From Halomonas sp. (lineage in GTDB: Bacteria > Pseudomonadota > Gammaproteobacteria > Pseudomonadales > Halomonadaceae): a stretch of 64,000 bases of DNA. Below are positions 8,146-17,731 of this stretch, in pieces (within the stretch, counting starts at the first letter, position 1; the number at the start of each line of letters is the position of its first letter). The stretch lies in the NCBI RefSeq assembly GCF_029263665.1, contig NZ_JAJUFQ010000010.1:62001-126000 (forward strand), written 5' to 3'. The notes beneath the pieces are model-generated. The model searched no databases. It had not been told where the DNA came from and was given only the letters and a program-made list of their open reading frames with translations. The position numbers and the translations under genes are program-made.

Positions 8146-9834
8146 TCAAGACAAGCCCTGGGTGACGACAGTGCTGGTGCCGAAATACTCGGCATAACGC
8201 GCTTCAGCCTGATCACCGAACAGGATCTCGCAGGCTTCGTGAAGCCCGGGGGAGTGGCGTAGCTGCTCCTGGCTCACGACCAGCGAGATCCTGTCTCTTC
8301 TGCGCAGCAGGTCCTCCAGGCGCGTGACCATCTCCTGTTCTCGGGCCAACTGAAGCTCGCAGCGCAGGTATTCGCTGCCTTCTATCAGCGGCTCGGCCTG
8401 GCGCGGATCGCGGACAATGCTTTCCAGCAGGCCATGGGCATCATTGGCGTAGCGCCGCCACAGGCGTTGGCTCAGAGGCTCGCTGGCATCTTCCGGGGTG
8501 AGGCCGTCCAGCCCGATCTCCATGGCATGACGCAGGAATTCCTGCTTTTCCTGTTCGCCCGGCTCTCCATACCAGCGGGACTCCGGGTGTGGCACGTCGA
8601 TACCCAGCTTCTGGACTTCCGCGAGGATCTCTTCACCGACATTGATGCAATCCGTGAGCTTGCCACCAAAAATGCTGATATGAGCATGCTTTCTGTTGGT
8701 GTCGATGGCGTGCTTGCGCGATAGCTGCAGGAAGTCACGCTCTTTTCCATTGCTGCTCGAAACTGCCAGGGGGCGCACGCCACAGCGCGTTGCGATGATG
8801 TCATCCCGATTCAGGGGGCGTGCCAATGTCAGGCGCTTGTTGATGTTGTCGAGCACGAAGTTGATGTCACCGGCATCAATATCGACATGCGGATGTTCAA
8901 CCCGGGTGTCGGTTGTGCCAATGCAGGTACGATTGCCCATCGGGATGACAAAGAACAGGCGTCCATCGTCGGCGAAGAAGGCGAGTACGTGGGGGTCGTC
9001 GGTGAGCTTGGGAACGATCAAGTGAATGCCTTTGGAAAAGGCGTGGTGATGTTCTGTCGTTTCGCCTGACAGTCGGTTGTGCTCATCGACCCAGGGTCCC
9101 GCCGCATTGATCAACACCTTGGCCTGGATCGTGAAGGGCCTGTCATGGATGACATCGCGCACGCGGACTTCCCAGCCCTCGTCGTGATGCTCGGCACCCA
9201 GCGATTCCACGTAATTGGCGACGCGTGCGTTGGCGTGCATGGCGCGGTGCACGAACTGGAAGACGAAGCGAGCATCGTTGTCGTACAGGTAGGCGTCGGA
9301 GTACTCGACGCCTCCATGCGCTTCCCGAGTATCGACAATGGAGGCACGCTTGTGGATGTCGCTGATGCGCAGGAAGTGCGGCATGCGCGTCTGGCCGTTG
9401 CCCATCAGCCAGTAGAGCCATGAACCGGCCCAGAGCATGCCAGGGTGGTGGCGAAATCCCTTGCTCACCGTCGTCAGAAAACGAATCTCCTTGACCGAGG
9501 AGGGGAAGCTCTTGACCAAGTGATTGCGGCTCTTGCACAGCTTGCGCACCAGGGAAAAATCGAAACTTTCCATGTACTTGATGCCACCCCATGCCAGGTT
9601 GGACGACTGCTGGCTGGTAGCACTGGCAAAGTCGCTGCGGTCGATCAATGCCACGCTGACGCCCTTGCTGGCCAGGGCCGCCGCCGCACAGGCACCGTTG
9701 ATGCCCGCACCAACGATAAGGACATCGAAGCGATCATTCGCCAAGTGCTGGAGATGAGTATCGCGCAGCGTACTGACATGTGCTGTGCTGGTAGGCTGCG
9801 GACTGGTCAGTGACTCGTTTTCGCATCGTTGCAC
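8146..9834 (-). CDS. glpD: Aerobic glycerol-3-phosphate dehydrogenase
   Basis: A 562-residue FAD enzyme that oxidises sn-glycerol-3-phosphate to dihydroxyacetone phosphate at the inner membrane, passing electrons to quinone. The Rossmann motif VLIVGAGINGA lies near residue 40, and the AARN-type GlpD C-terminal domain follows after about residue 420. I take the GTG at 9834 as start because AGGAG stands 7 nt upstream. It lies downstream of glpK on the same strand, 52 bp apart, with glpR further upstream: the glycerol utilisation unit. Confidence 0.93.
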   Translation of the reverse strand: MQRCENESLTSPQPTSTAHVSTLRDTHLQHLANDRFDVLIVGAGINGACAAAALASKGVSVALIDRSDFASATSQQSSNLAWGGIKYMESFDFSLVRKLCKSRNHLVKSFPSSVKEIRFLTTVSKGFRHHPGMLWAGSWLYWLMGNGQTRMPHFLRISDIHKRASIVDTREAHGGVEYSDAYLYDNDARFVFQFVHRAMHANARVANYVESLGAEHHDEGWEVRVRDVIHDRPFTIQAKVLINAAGPWVDEHNRLSGETTEHHHAFSKGIHLIVPKLTDDPHVLAFFADDGRLFFVIPMGNRTCIGTTDTRVEHPHVDIDAGDINFVLDNINKRLTLARPLNRDDIIATRCGVRPLAVSSSNGKERDFLQLSRKHAIDTNRKHAHISIFGGKLTDCINVGEEILAEVQKLGIDVPHPESRWYGEPGEQEKQEFLRHAMEIGLDGLTPEDASEPLSQRLWRRYANDAHGLLESIVRDPRQAEPLIEGSEYLRCELQLAREQEMVTRLEDLLRRRDRISLVVSQEQLRHSPGLHEACEILFGDQAEARYAEYFGTSTVVTQGLS

Positions 9835-9886
9835 AACAGGACTCCTGTCTAGGGATATGCGCTGCGCAGGACATGGCAGGCCAGTA

Positions 9887-11480
<1,594 letters not shown>

Positions 11481-11633
11481 AGAAAATAAGGCTAGTCACA
11501 GGATGTCTTGCGAGCAACTACGGCGAAAGCGTGTCGTGTCGTGCTTTAGTCGCATGCGGCTTGCTCCAACAAGTCGTGCTTGTCGGTGAATCTATAGACA
11601 CTCATGAGTCCGGTGACGTTGAACATTGCTGGC

Positions 11634-11669
11634 AGGTAGCTGTGGATTGTCAGGTAGCTGTGGATTGAC
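11634..11669. repeat. Two-copy 18-bp tandem repeat
   Basis: CAGGTAGCTGTGGATTG is repeated twice head to tail between glpK and glpR, one of several short tandem duplications at gene boundaries in this window. Confidence 0.7.
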
Positions 11670-11685
11670 AGATACCAGCGGACGA

Positions 11686-12444
11686 TCAGGCAATATGCAG
11701 GGCGACATCATTATCGAGCAGCAGACGCCTGATGGAAGAAGGGGGTTCCCTGTCGGTGAACAGGGCATCCAGCTGGGAGACGTTTCCTTGGCGAACCACA
11801 GGATTGCGGTGGAATTTTGAATGATCGGCCACCAGGAATACCTGACGGGAGTTGTGGATGATAGCCTGGGCGACACGTACTTCCTGGTAATCGAATTCGA
11901 GCAGGGAGCCATCTTCATCAATACCGCTGATGCCGATCAGGCCAATGTCGACCTTGAACTGGTTGATGAAGTCGATGGTGGCTTCGCCAATGATGCCTCC
12001 ATCGCGTGAACGCACCTGGCCACCGGCGACGATGACGTTGAAGTCGTCCTTGTGATGCAGAATGGCGGCCACATTGAGATTGTTGGTGATGACCTCCAGG
12101 CCCTGGTGTTCGAGCAGGGCTTCTGCCACGAGCTCATTGCTGGTGCCGATATTGATGAACAGCGATGAATGATGCGGCACATGCGCGGCGACATGCGCCG
12201 CGATACGCCGCTTGGCATCGATGTTCAGGGTCTTGCGCGTGGCGTAGGCCGTGTTCACCGTGCTGGATTCGAGACCTGCGCCACCATGCACCCGGCGAAT
12301 CCTGCCTTCACTGGCCAGTGCGTTGAGGTCGCGGCGAATGGTCTGGGGGGTGACCGCGAAATGTTCAGTCAGTTGCTCGATGCTGGCATATCCTTGGCGA
12401 CTGACCAGTTCGATGATGGCATCCTGACGTTGTTGTTGGTTCAT
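11686..12444 (-). CDS. glpR: DeoR-family glycerol-3-phosphate regulon repressor
   Basis: A 252-residue DeoR-family regulator. The N-terminal helix-turn-helix (about residues 6-57, with FAVTPQTIRRDLNALASEGRIRRVHGGA) precedes a sugar-phosphate-sensing DeoRC domain. GlpR repressors bind glycerol-3-phosphate and release glp promoters. The ATG at 12444 is chosen because GGAGT lies 6 nt upstream and it yields the standard DeoR start MNQQQRQDAII; the longer frame adds 59 non-conserved residues. It is co-oriented with glpK-glpD and is the likely regulator of both that unit and the glpSTPQUV importer. Confidence 0.9.
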   Translation of the reverse strand: MNQQQRQDAIIELVSRQGYASIEQLTEHFAVTPQTIRRDLNALASEGRIRRVHGGAGLESSTVNTAYATRKTLNIDAKRRIAAHVAAHVPHHSSLFINIGTSNELVAEALLEHQGLEVITNNLNVAAILHHKDDFNVIVAGGQVRSRDGGIIGEATIDFINQFKVDIGLIGISGIDEDGSLLEFDYQEVRVAQAIIHNSRQVFLVADHSKFHRNPVVRQGNVSQLDALFTDREPPSSIRRLLLDNDVALHIA

Positions 12445-12625
12445 GTGATACTCCACTGACACTGGCGGAACCCGGGCTTTGGTAGGCCCTGATTCTGAAG
12501 AAATCCTGACTCTGGCGGAATCCTGACTTGGAGAAATGATTGCTGCAGGCATGACATGATCGTAATCGAACATGGCGGCTGTGGCGAAGGGGCAAATTCC
12601 AAAATCATTCGGAGACATCAAAGGC

Positions 12626-12661
12626 TTGCATTTGCGGGAGGGATGCGTAGAATACGCATCC
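12626..12661 (+). promoter_or_regulatory. Promoter of the tRNA-Val cluster
   Basis: TTGCAT (12626-12631), 16-bp spacer and TAGAAT (12648-12653), followed by a GC-rich discriminator typical of stable RNA promoters. The -10 box is centred in a perfect dyad GGATGCGTA-GAA-TACGCATCC (12641-12661). This lies in the 332-base gap between glpR and the tRNAs, which holds no gene. Confidence 0.55.
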
Positions 12662-12776
12662 GTTGCCGAGGGTAGTGTCCTTCATTGGCCTCCTTCAACA
12701 GGCACTCAAGTACGTACCGACGAGTACACGGCAGTCGATTCGAGACGGAATCGGGTTGCTGCAGAACTTGTTGAAC

Positions 12777-12853
<77 letters not shown>

Positions 12854-12884
12854 CTTGAGTCTCTTGCAACATCTGTCTGGCAGC

Positions 12885-12961
12885 AGGACCATAGCTCAGT
12901 TGGTTAGAGCGCCACCTTGACATGGTGGAGGTCGGCGGTTCGAATCCGCCTGGTCCTACCA
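12885..12961 (+). tRNA. tRNA-Val(GAC), copy 2
   Basis: 77 nt with encoded CCA. It differs from copy 1 by a compensated change in the anticodon stem (CCACC-TTGACAT-GGTGG), which keeps pairing and the GAC anticodon. Confidence 0.97.
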
Positions 12962-13007
12962 CTCACGTGGAACCATGCTGCAGTTGATTGGCAGAAAAGC
13001 CCTATAC

Positions 13008-13084
<77 letters not shown>

Positions 13085-13090
13085 GATTCC

Positions 13091-13123
13091 AAAAGCCCAG
13101 CGTATCAACGCTGGGCTTTTTCG
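13091..13123 (+). terminator. Terminator of the tRNA-Val operon
   Basis: Stem AAAAGCCCAGCG (13091-13102) and CGCTGGGCTTTT (13109-13120) with a 6-nt loop and T-rich tail. The A-rich 5' arm lets it act in both directions, also for the minus-strand msrC gene. Confidence 0.85.
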
Positions 13124-13211
13124 TTTTGCTTTCCAGAAGCCCTTTCCTGAGCCCTTGTCTGAAGTTCTCTCTTGAGGTTCTCTCCAGAAATTCTCTGCTG
13201 AGGCAGGCTGC

Positions 13212-13670
13212 TCAATCGAGATCGGAAGCCTGGCAGAAAATCTCGACCAGGGCCTCGATACCTGCCTGATCGGTCTCGCTGAAGCGTGCTTTCCTAGGAC
13301 TGTCCAGATCCAGAACACCCCACAGAGTGCCGTCGGTATCGAGAATGGGCACCACCAGTTCGGATTCGGATGCGCTGTCACAGGCGATATGGTCGGCTAC
13401 GGCATGCACGTCATCAATGCGCTGCGTTTGCCTGGTGCGTGCCGATGCACCGCATACTCCCTTGCTGAAGGGGATCGGGTTGCAGGCAGGCTTGCCCTGG
13501 AAAGGGCCAAGCGTCAGCTGCTCGGGGCTGCGTTGCAGATAGAAGCCTGCCCAGTTCAAATCAGGGATTTCCTGCATCAGAAAGGCGCTGGTCTGTGCGC
13601 TGTTGGTCAGCCAGTCGCGGGTATCCAGCAGGGCCTTCAGTTGGCGGGCGAGCAGGGCATAGTCGGGCAT
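13212..13670 (-). CDS. msrC: Free methionine-(R)-sulfoxide reductase, GAF domain
   Basis: A 152-residue single GAF-domain protein of the fRMsr family, which reduces free methionine-R-sulfoxide using thioredoxin. The three family cysteines are present as Cys63, Cys73 and Cys97, with the same 10- and 24-residue spacing as E. coli MsrC Cys84/94/118, and the WAGFYL motif is intact. It lies next to the metNIQ methionine importer, so salvaged and repaired free methionine are functionally linked, although a tandem-repeat stretch and terminator separate the two. Confidence 0.9.
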   Translation of the reverse strand: MPDYALLARQLKALLDTRDWLTNSAQTSAFLMQEIPDLNWAGFYLQRSPEQLTLGPFQGKPACNPIPFSKGVCGASARTRQTQRIDDVHAVADHIACDSASESELVVPILDTDGTLWGVLDLDSPRKARFSETDQAGIEALVEIFCQASDLD

Positions 13671-13680
13671 GGTGCTTCCT

Positions 13681-13800
13681 TACAAGACAAAAGGGCTTCT
13701 AACGAGCCAAAAGTGCATTCTTTCAAGACAAAAGTACCTTCTAACAAACGAAAAGTACTTTCTAGCAAACGAAAAGTGCTTTCTTGCAAACCAAAAGGAG
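13681..13800. repeat. Degenerate ~21-bp tandem repeat array
   Basis: About six imperfect units of the form AAAAGT.CTTTCTA.CAAACG run head to tail between msrC and metQ. Units differ by point changes and 1-2 base indels. No protein frame or known function is apparent. Confidence 0.75.
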
Positions 13801-13801
13801 A

Positions 13802-13822
13802 AGGCCAGCGCTGGGCTGGCCT
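13802..13822 (-). terminator. Terminator of metNIQ
   Basis: Arms AGGCCAGC (13802-13809) and GCTGGCCT (13815-13822), loop 5 nt. Read on the minus strand it is followed by TCTCCTTTTGG, a T-rich tail, 46 bp after the metQ stop. Confidence 0.65.
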
Positions 13823-13867
13823 CTCTGACGTGAACTTGGGCGTGAATCCGGCCGTCGTGGGGCGGGA

Positions 13868-14656
13868 TTATTCCCAGCCAGGAACGGCTGAGCCCTTGAA
13901 CAGTTCATCGGCCTTGGCGGCAACTTCGTCGGACTGGTAGGCCTCGACCAGTTGCTTGATCTCTTCGCGGTCTTCGTCGCCTGCACGCACGGCGATGATA
14001 TTGACGTAAGGAGACTCGGGGCCTTCCTTAATCAGTGCGTCATCCAGGCTCAGGCCTGCCGGCTGGGCAAAGGTGTTGTTGATGAAGGCCATGTCCACGT
14101 CGGGCAGCACGCGGGGCAACTGCGCGGCTTCGATCTCGCGGAACTCGTAGTCGTGCTCGTTCTCGCTCACGTTCAGCGGTGTGGCTTCCAGGTTTTCTGG
14201 ATCATCCAGCTGAATGAGGCCCAGGTTGTGCATCAGGATCAGTGAGCGGCCTTCGTTGGAAGGATCGTTGGGCAGGGCGATGGTGGCGCCATCCGGCAGT
14301 TCATCGATGCTGTCGTACTTTTCGGAATAAGCACCGATCGGATAGACGAAGGTGCGGCCAGCAATGGCGAAGTCATAGCCACGGTCGCGCACCATGGCGT
14401 TCATGTACGGCTCGTGCTGGTAGGCATTGGCGTCCAGGCTGCCATCGGCCAGGGCGGCATTGGGCGTGACGTAGTCAGTAAACTCGACGATTTCCACATC
14501 CAGGTCGAACTTTTCCTTGGCGATATCGGCGGCGACCTGCATGACGTCAGTCTCTGGGCCTGCGACGGTGCCAACCTTGATTTCGGCAGCATTGGCCTGA
14601 GCAATGGCGAGAGACAGAGTGGAGATCGCTAGGGCACCAATCAGAGTCTTGCGCAT
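13868..14656 (-). CDS. metQ: Methionine ABC transporter substrate-binding protein
   Basis: A 262-residue NlpA/MetQ-family periplasmic binding protein for methionine. A signal peptide (residues 1-23, cleavage after ANA) is followed by IKVGTVAGPETDVMQVA and family motifs TDYVTPNAALADGSLDANAYQHEPY and NNTFAQPAGL. Unusually for MetQ there is no lipobox cysteine, so it should be a soluble periplasmic protein rather than a lipoprotein. It is the last gene of metN-metI-metQ, 124 bp after metI, and lies under the SAM-responsive leader upstream of metN. Confidence 0.92.
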   Translation of the reverse strand: MRKTLIGALAISTLSLAIAQANAAEIKVGTVAGPETDVMQVAADIAKEKFDLDVEIVEFTDYVTPNAALADGSLDANAYQHEPYMNAMVRDRGYDFAIAGRTFVYPIGAYSEKYDSIDELPDGATIALPNDPSNEGRSLILMHNLGLIQLDDPENLEATPLNVSENEHDYEFREIEAAQLPRVLPDVDMAFINNTFAQPAGLSLDDALIKEGPESPYVNIIAVRAGDEDREEIKQLVEAYQSDEVAAKADELFKGSAVPGWE

Positions 14657-14780
14657 GTCGAAGTCTTCCTTATCAGTGGTTCGTACGTGCTGAATGCGTT
14701 ATTCCAGAAGATGTTACTGGAATAACAAGCGTCGGTGTAATTCTTTTTAGCTATTAGTGAGGCATGAAATACATCGGGAT

Positions 14781-15434
14781 TCACTTATGGTCACTCTTGC
14801 GCACCAGGTAGTCGCCCAGGCTCTGGAAGCCCTGCACCATGACCACCAGAATGGCGACGGTGATCAGCATGACAGTGGAATCATAGCGCATGTAGCCGTA
14901 GCGGATGCCCAAGTCGCCGAGGCCGCCGCCGCCTACCGCACCGGCCATGGCGGAATAGCTCACCAGCGTGACCACCGTGATGGTCAGCGTAGTGAAGATG
15001 CCGCCGCGTGCTTCTGGCAGCAGAACTTTGGTAATGATCTGCCAGGGAGTTGCGCCCATGGATTGAGCGGCTTCGATCAGGCCGGGGGATACTTCATTGA
15101 GAGACCCTTCTACCAGGCGGGCAACGAAAGGAATGGCTGCAATGGTCAAAGGCACGGCGGCGGCATTGGTGCCGATCGAGGTGCCGACCAGTATGCGAAT
15201 GAAGGGAATCAACGCCACCATCAGAATGATGAAGGGGATCGAACGGCCGATATTGGTGATGATTCCCAGTACTGAGTTCAGTGTTGCATTGGGCAGAATC
15301 TGCCCGGGGCGTGTCACATACAGCAGCACACCAAGAGGAATGCCGACCAGGGCGGAAAGCACGCCAGACACGAAGACCATGTAGAGGGTCTCGGCGGTGG
15401 CTGAAAGAATCAGATTAAGCAGTGCGCTGGACAT
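14781..15434 (-). CDS. metI: Methionine ABC transporter permease
   Basis: A 217-residue inner-membrane permease with five or so membrane segments and the EAA coupling loop ([25 protein letters not shown]). It forms the membrane channel of the MetNIQ importer. The start ATG at 15434 overlaps the end of metN by 20 bases, indicating translational coupling. Confidence 0.94.
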   Translation of the reverse strand: MSSALLNLILSATAETLYMVFVSGVLSALVGIPLGVLLYVTRPGQILPNATLNSVLGIITNIGRSIPFIILMVALIPFIRILVGTSIGTNAAAVPLTIAAIPFVARLVEGSLNEVSPGLIEAAQSMGATPWQIITKVLLPEARGGIFTTLTITVVTLVSYSAMAGAVGGGGLGDLGIRYGYMRYDSTVMLITVAILVVMVQGFQSLGDYLVRKSDHK

Positions 15435-16458
15435 GGCCGAGCACCTCCACGGTCAGGTCATGGGATTCCAGATAGGCAATGGCGCGTTGGGTATCGGCTT
15501 CGTCGCCCATCAGCTCGGCGATCATCAGGCCGAGGGTGCGGTCCTGGATCGACTCGACCTTGGCTTGCAGGATGCTGACATCCACGCCGCATTCACGTGC
15601 CAGGCGAGAGATCAGCGGGGTAGAAACCGCATCCCCCGAGAAGCCCAGGCGTACAACAGGGTGGCTGTTCTCGCATGGGCTGCCCTGTAGACGTTCGATC
15701 AAGCCCCGAGGAGGTTCCAGCTCAAGGAAGTCGTTGAGGAAGTGGCGGCCCAGTTGAGTGCGTGGTGCGGTGAAAAAATCGCCGACTTCGGCTTCTTCGA
15801 CCAGTTCACCGTCAGAAATCAGGCTGACGCGGTGACAGATGGTCTTGACCACTTCCATCTCATGCGTGATCAGCAGGATGGTCAGGCCGAGCTTCTGGTT
15901 GATGTCCTGCAGCAGTTCAAGGATAGAGGTGGTGGTGTGCGGGTCGAGGGCTGAGGTGGCTTCGTCGCACAGCAGCACCTGGGGGCGGCTGGCGAGGGCG
16001 CGGGCGATGGCTACGCGCTGTTTTTGACCGCCGGACAGCTGCGATGGGTACTGCTTGGCCTTGTCGCTCAGGCCAACGAGATCGAGCAGCGGTGTGACAC
16101 GGTTGGCGATCTCGCTCTTGGACAGCTTCATGAATTCCAGCGGTAGCGCCACATTGTCGAACACAGTGCGCGATGTCAGCAGATTGAAGTGCTGGAAGAT
16201 CATGCCGATACGGTGGCGTGCCTGGCGCAGTGCCACTTCCGACAGAGCGGTCAGTTCCTTGTCATCGACGAACACACTGCCTGTTGTGGGGCGCTCGAGC
16301 AGATTGACGCAGCGAATCAGGGTCGACTTGCCGGCACCGGAAAGGCCGATGACGCCATGAATCTGGCCTTTGGGAACATGGAGGTCAATGTTCTTCAATG
16401 CCGTGACCGCTCGAGGGCCGGCGCCGAAGGTCTTGGAAACGTTATGCAGTCGTATCAT
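15415..16458 (-). CDS. metN: Methionine ABC transporter ATP-binding protein
   Basis: A 347-residue ABC ATPase: Walker [10 protein letters not shown], signature LSGGQKQR, Walker [13 protein letters not shown], then a C-terminal NIL domain (about residues 265-345) that binds methionine and inhibits transport. The ATG at 16458 gives the standard [11 protein letters not shown] start; the longer frame upstream would run through the leader terminator and is rejected. First gene of metNIQ, with a 220-nt leader containing a SAM-II-like aptamer and an intrinsic terminator. Confidence 0.95.
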   Translation of the reverse strand: MIRLHNVSKTFGAGPRAVTALKNIDLHVPKGQIHGVIGLSGAGKSTLIRCVNLLERPTTGSVFVDDKELTALSEVALRQARHRIGMIFQHFNLLTSRTVFDNVALPLEFMKLSKSEIANRVTPLLDLVGLSDKAKQYPSQLSGGQKQRVAIARALASRPQVLLCDEATSALDPHTTTSILELLQDINQKLGLTILLITHEMEVVKTICHRVSLISDGELVEEAEVGDFFTAPRTQLGRHFLNDFLELEPPRGLIERLQGSPCENSHPVVRLGFSGDAVSTPLISRLARECGVDVSILQAKVESIQDRTLGLMIAELMGDEADTQRAIAYLESHDLTVEVLGHVQRTA

Positions 16459-16542
16459 GTTGGCTACCGCAGTGGCGACGATGGGACGGCGGAGGCGGGC
16501 AACAGAGCAAGAAGAAGAGCAGGAAGAGAAAGTAGGGTAGGC

Positions 16543-16570
16543 AAAAAAAAGGCCACCCTGACGGGTGGCC
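16543..16570 (-). terminator. Leader terminator (attenuator) upstream of metN
   Basis: On the minus strand, GGCCACCC-GTCA-GGGTGGCC is followed by eight T residues, 85 nt before the metN start and 17 nt after the SAM-II-like aptamer. A strong terminator inside a leader implies regulated read-through. Confidence 0.85.
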
Positions 16571-16586
16571 ATCAACGCTGGACACA

Positions 16587-16668
16587 CCCTTTTAGCTGCA
16601 CTTCATGGGGAGATGCCTTGTGAGCTTCTCCACACGGGCGCCCGCAATCCGGGTACAAATCGGCGCCT
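16587..16668 (-). promoter_or_regulatory. SAM-II-type riboswitch aptamer, with large insert
   Basis: Read on the minus strand, the segment has the SAM-II core: 5' stem GGCGCC with GATTTG, then ACCCGGATTGC, the 3' stem strand GGGCGCC, and the conserved 3' block GTGCAGCTAAAAGGG. This matches the layout of the metX SAM-II aptamer (GCGCTGATTT, TATTGC, AGCGC, GTAGCTAAAAAGGG). Between stem and 3' block lies an extra ~35-nt hairpin region instead of a short loop. Location upstream of metNIQ with a terminator downstream supports repression by S-adenosylmethionine. Confidence 0.75.
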
Positions 16669-16684
16669 GAAAATGTAGCGCGCA

Positions 16685-16713
16685 AGAATAGGGGGCGCAG
16701 GCGAGGCTGTCAA
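16685..16713 (-). promoter_or_regulatory. metNIQ promoter
   Basis: Minus-strand TTGACA (16713-16708), 17-bp spacer and TATTCT (16690-16685). The predicted transcript start, about 16678, lies about 10 nt before the SAM-II-like aptamer, so the leader RNA begins with the riboswitch. Confidence 0.75.
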
Positions 16714-16998
16714 TCAATTTCGGAACAAGTGTTTGATTTTTCCCTTCTCGCCTTGCCGCACGCTGCTTTCACCCACCGACGTTGGTCATTGTGCCAAGCT
16801 GTGAATCAGAGCGGAATACGAGATGGCATGGACCCACAGCCTGTTGCCGCCTAGACTATGCGCCTCTTTCAGCAACCCGTTCAGTCACCCGTTTGTCATG
16901 CACCATCTTGCGCTCATGCATGCTGACTGCATGTGATCAGGCGTTTATACCGTGCAGGGTTGACAGTTTTATGACATTGATCGACATCAGGAGCCGAG

Positions 16999-17628
16999 AT
17001 GTTTACCGGAATAATTCAGGGCACTGCTGAGGTAGTGGCCATCCATGAGGCCGAAGCTTTTCGTACCCATGTCGTGGCCATGTCCGACGAGCTGCGTGAA
17101 GGCCTGGAAATCGGTGCATCCGTGGCGCACAACGGTGCTTGCCTTACCGTGACGTCCATTGAAGGGGAGCGTGTCAGCTTCGACCTGATGCGCGAGACCT
17201 TGAGAGTGACCAATCTGGGGGCCGTCAAGGTGGGCGATCGGGTCAACCTGGAACGGGCTGCGCGCTTTGGCGATGAGATCGGTGGCCATGCGATGTCTGG
17301 GCATGTGATGGGCATGGCCGAGCTGGTCGAGATCGACGAAGCTCCCAACAATCGCCGGCTGTGGTTCCGCTTGCCCGAAGGATTGGATCGGTTCGTGTTT
17401 GCCAAGGGCTATATCGGTGTCGATGGAGCAAGCTTGACCATTGGTGCTGTACGCAATGCGACAGGCAAGGAGCCGGGCAGGACCGACTTCTGTGTCGATC
17501 TGATTCCGGAAACGCTCGCGCGTACAACACTGGCCGAGCGTCGTCCGGGGGATCAGGTGAATATCGAGATCGACCCCCAGACCCAGGCCATCGTGGAAAC
17601 CGTGGAACGCGTGCTGGCCAATCGCTGA
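16999..17628 (+). CDS. ribE: Riboflavin synthase, alpha subunit
   Basis: A 209-residue enzyme that dismutates two 6,7-dimethyl-8-ribityllumazines to riboflavin. Two tandem lumazine-binding domains are visible, the first starting MFTGIIQGTAEV and the second around SGHVMGMAELVEI, with NGACLTVT and VDGASLTIG as the paired motifs. AGGAG stands upstream of the ATG. It is a stand-alone riboflavin gene here, with no FMN riboswitch in the 285 bases upstream that I can see. Confidence 0.95.
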   Translation: MFTGIIQGTAEVVAIHEAEAFRTHVVAMSDELREGLEIGASVAHNGACLTVTSIEGERVSFDLMRETLRVTNLGAVKVGDRVNLERAARFGDEIGGHAMSGHVMGMAELVEIDEAPNNRRLWFRLPEGLDRFVFAKGYIGVDGASLTIGAVRNATGKEPGRTDFCVDLIPETLARTTLAERRPGDQVNIEIDPQTQAIVETVERVLANR

Positions 17629-17671
17629 ATCCATAAATAGCGCTACGCTATAAACTTGTAATGTTTATTCA

Positions 17672-17699
17672 GGCTCTGGGCAATGAGCTGCCCAGAGCC
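17672..17699 (+). terminator. Hairpin after ribE
   Basis: Perfect 11-bp arms GGCTCTGGGCA and TGCCCAGAGCC with a 6-nt loop lie between ribE and the purine permease. There is no T tail, so it may be a weak terminator or a leader structure for the next gene. Confidence 0.5.
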
Positions 17700-17731
17700 G
17701 ACACATCATGACCTTCTGCAGGATATTGCGC

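Noticed and set aside
16714..16998. FMN riboswitch upstream of ribE
   Set aside because: None of the conserved FMN-element blocks is visible in this stretch; the only leader structure belongs to metN on the other strand.
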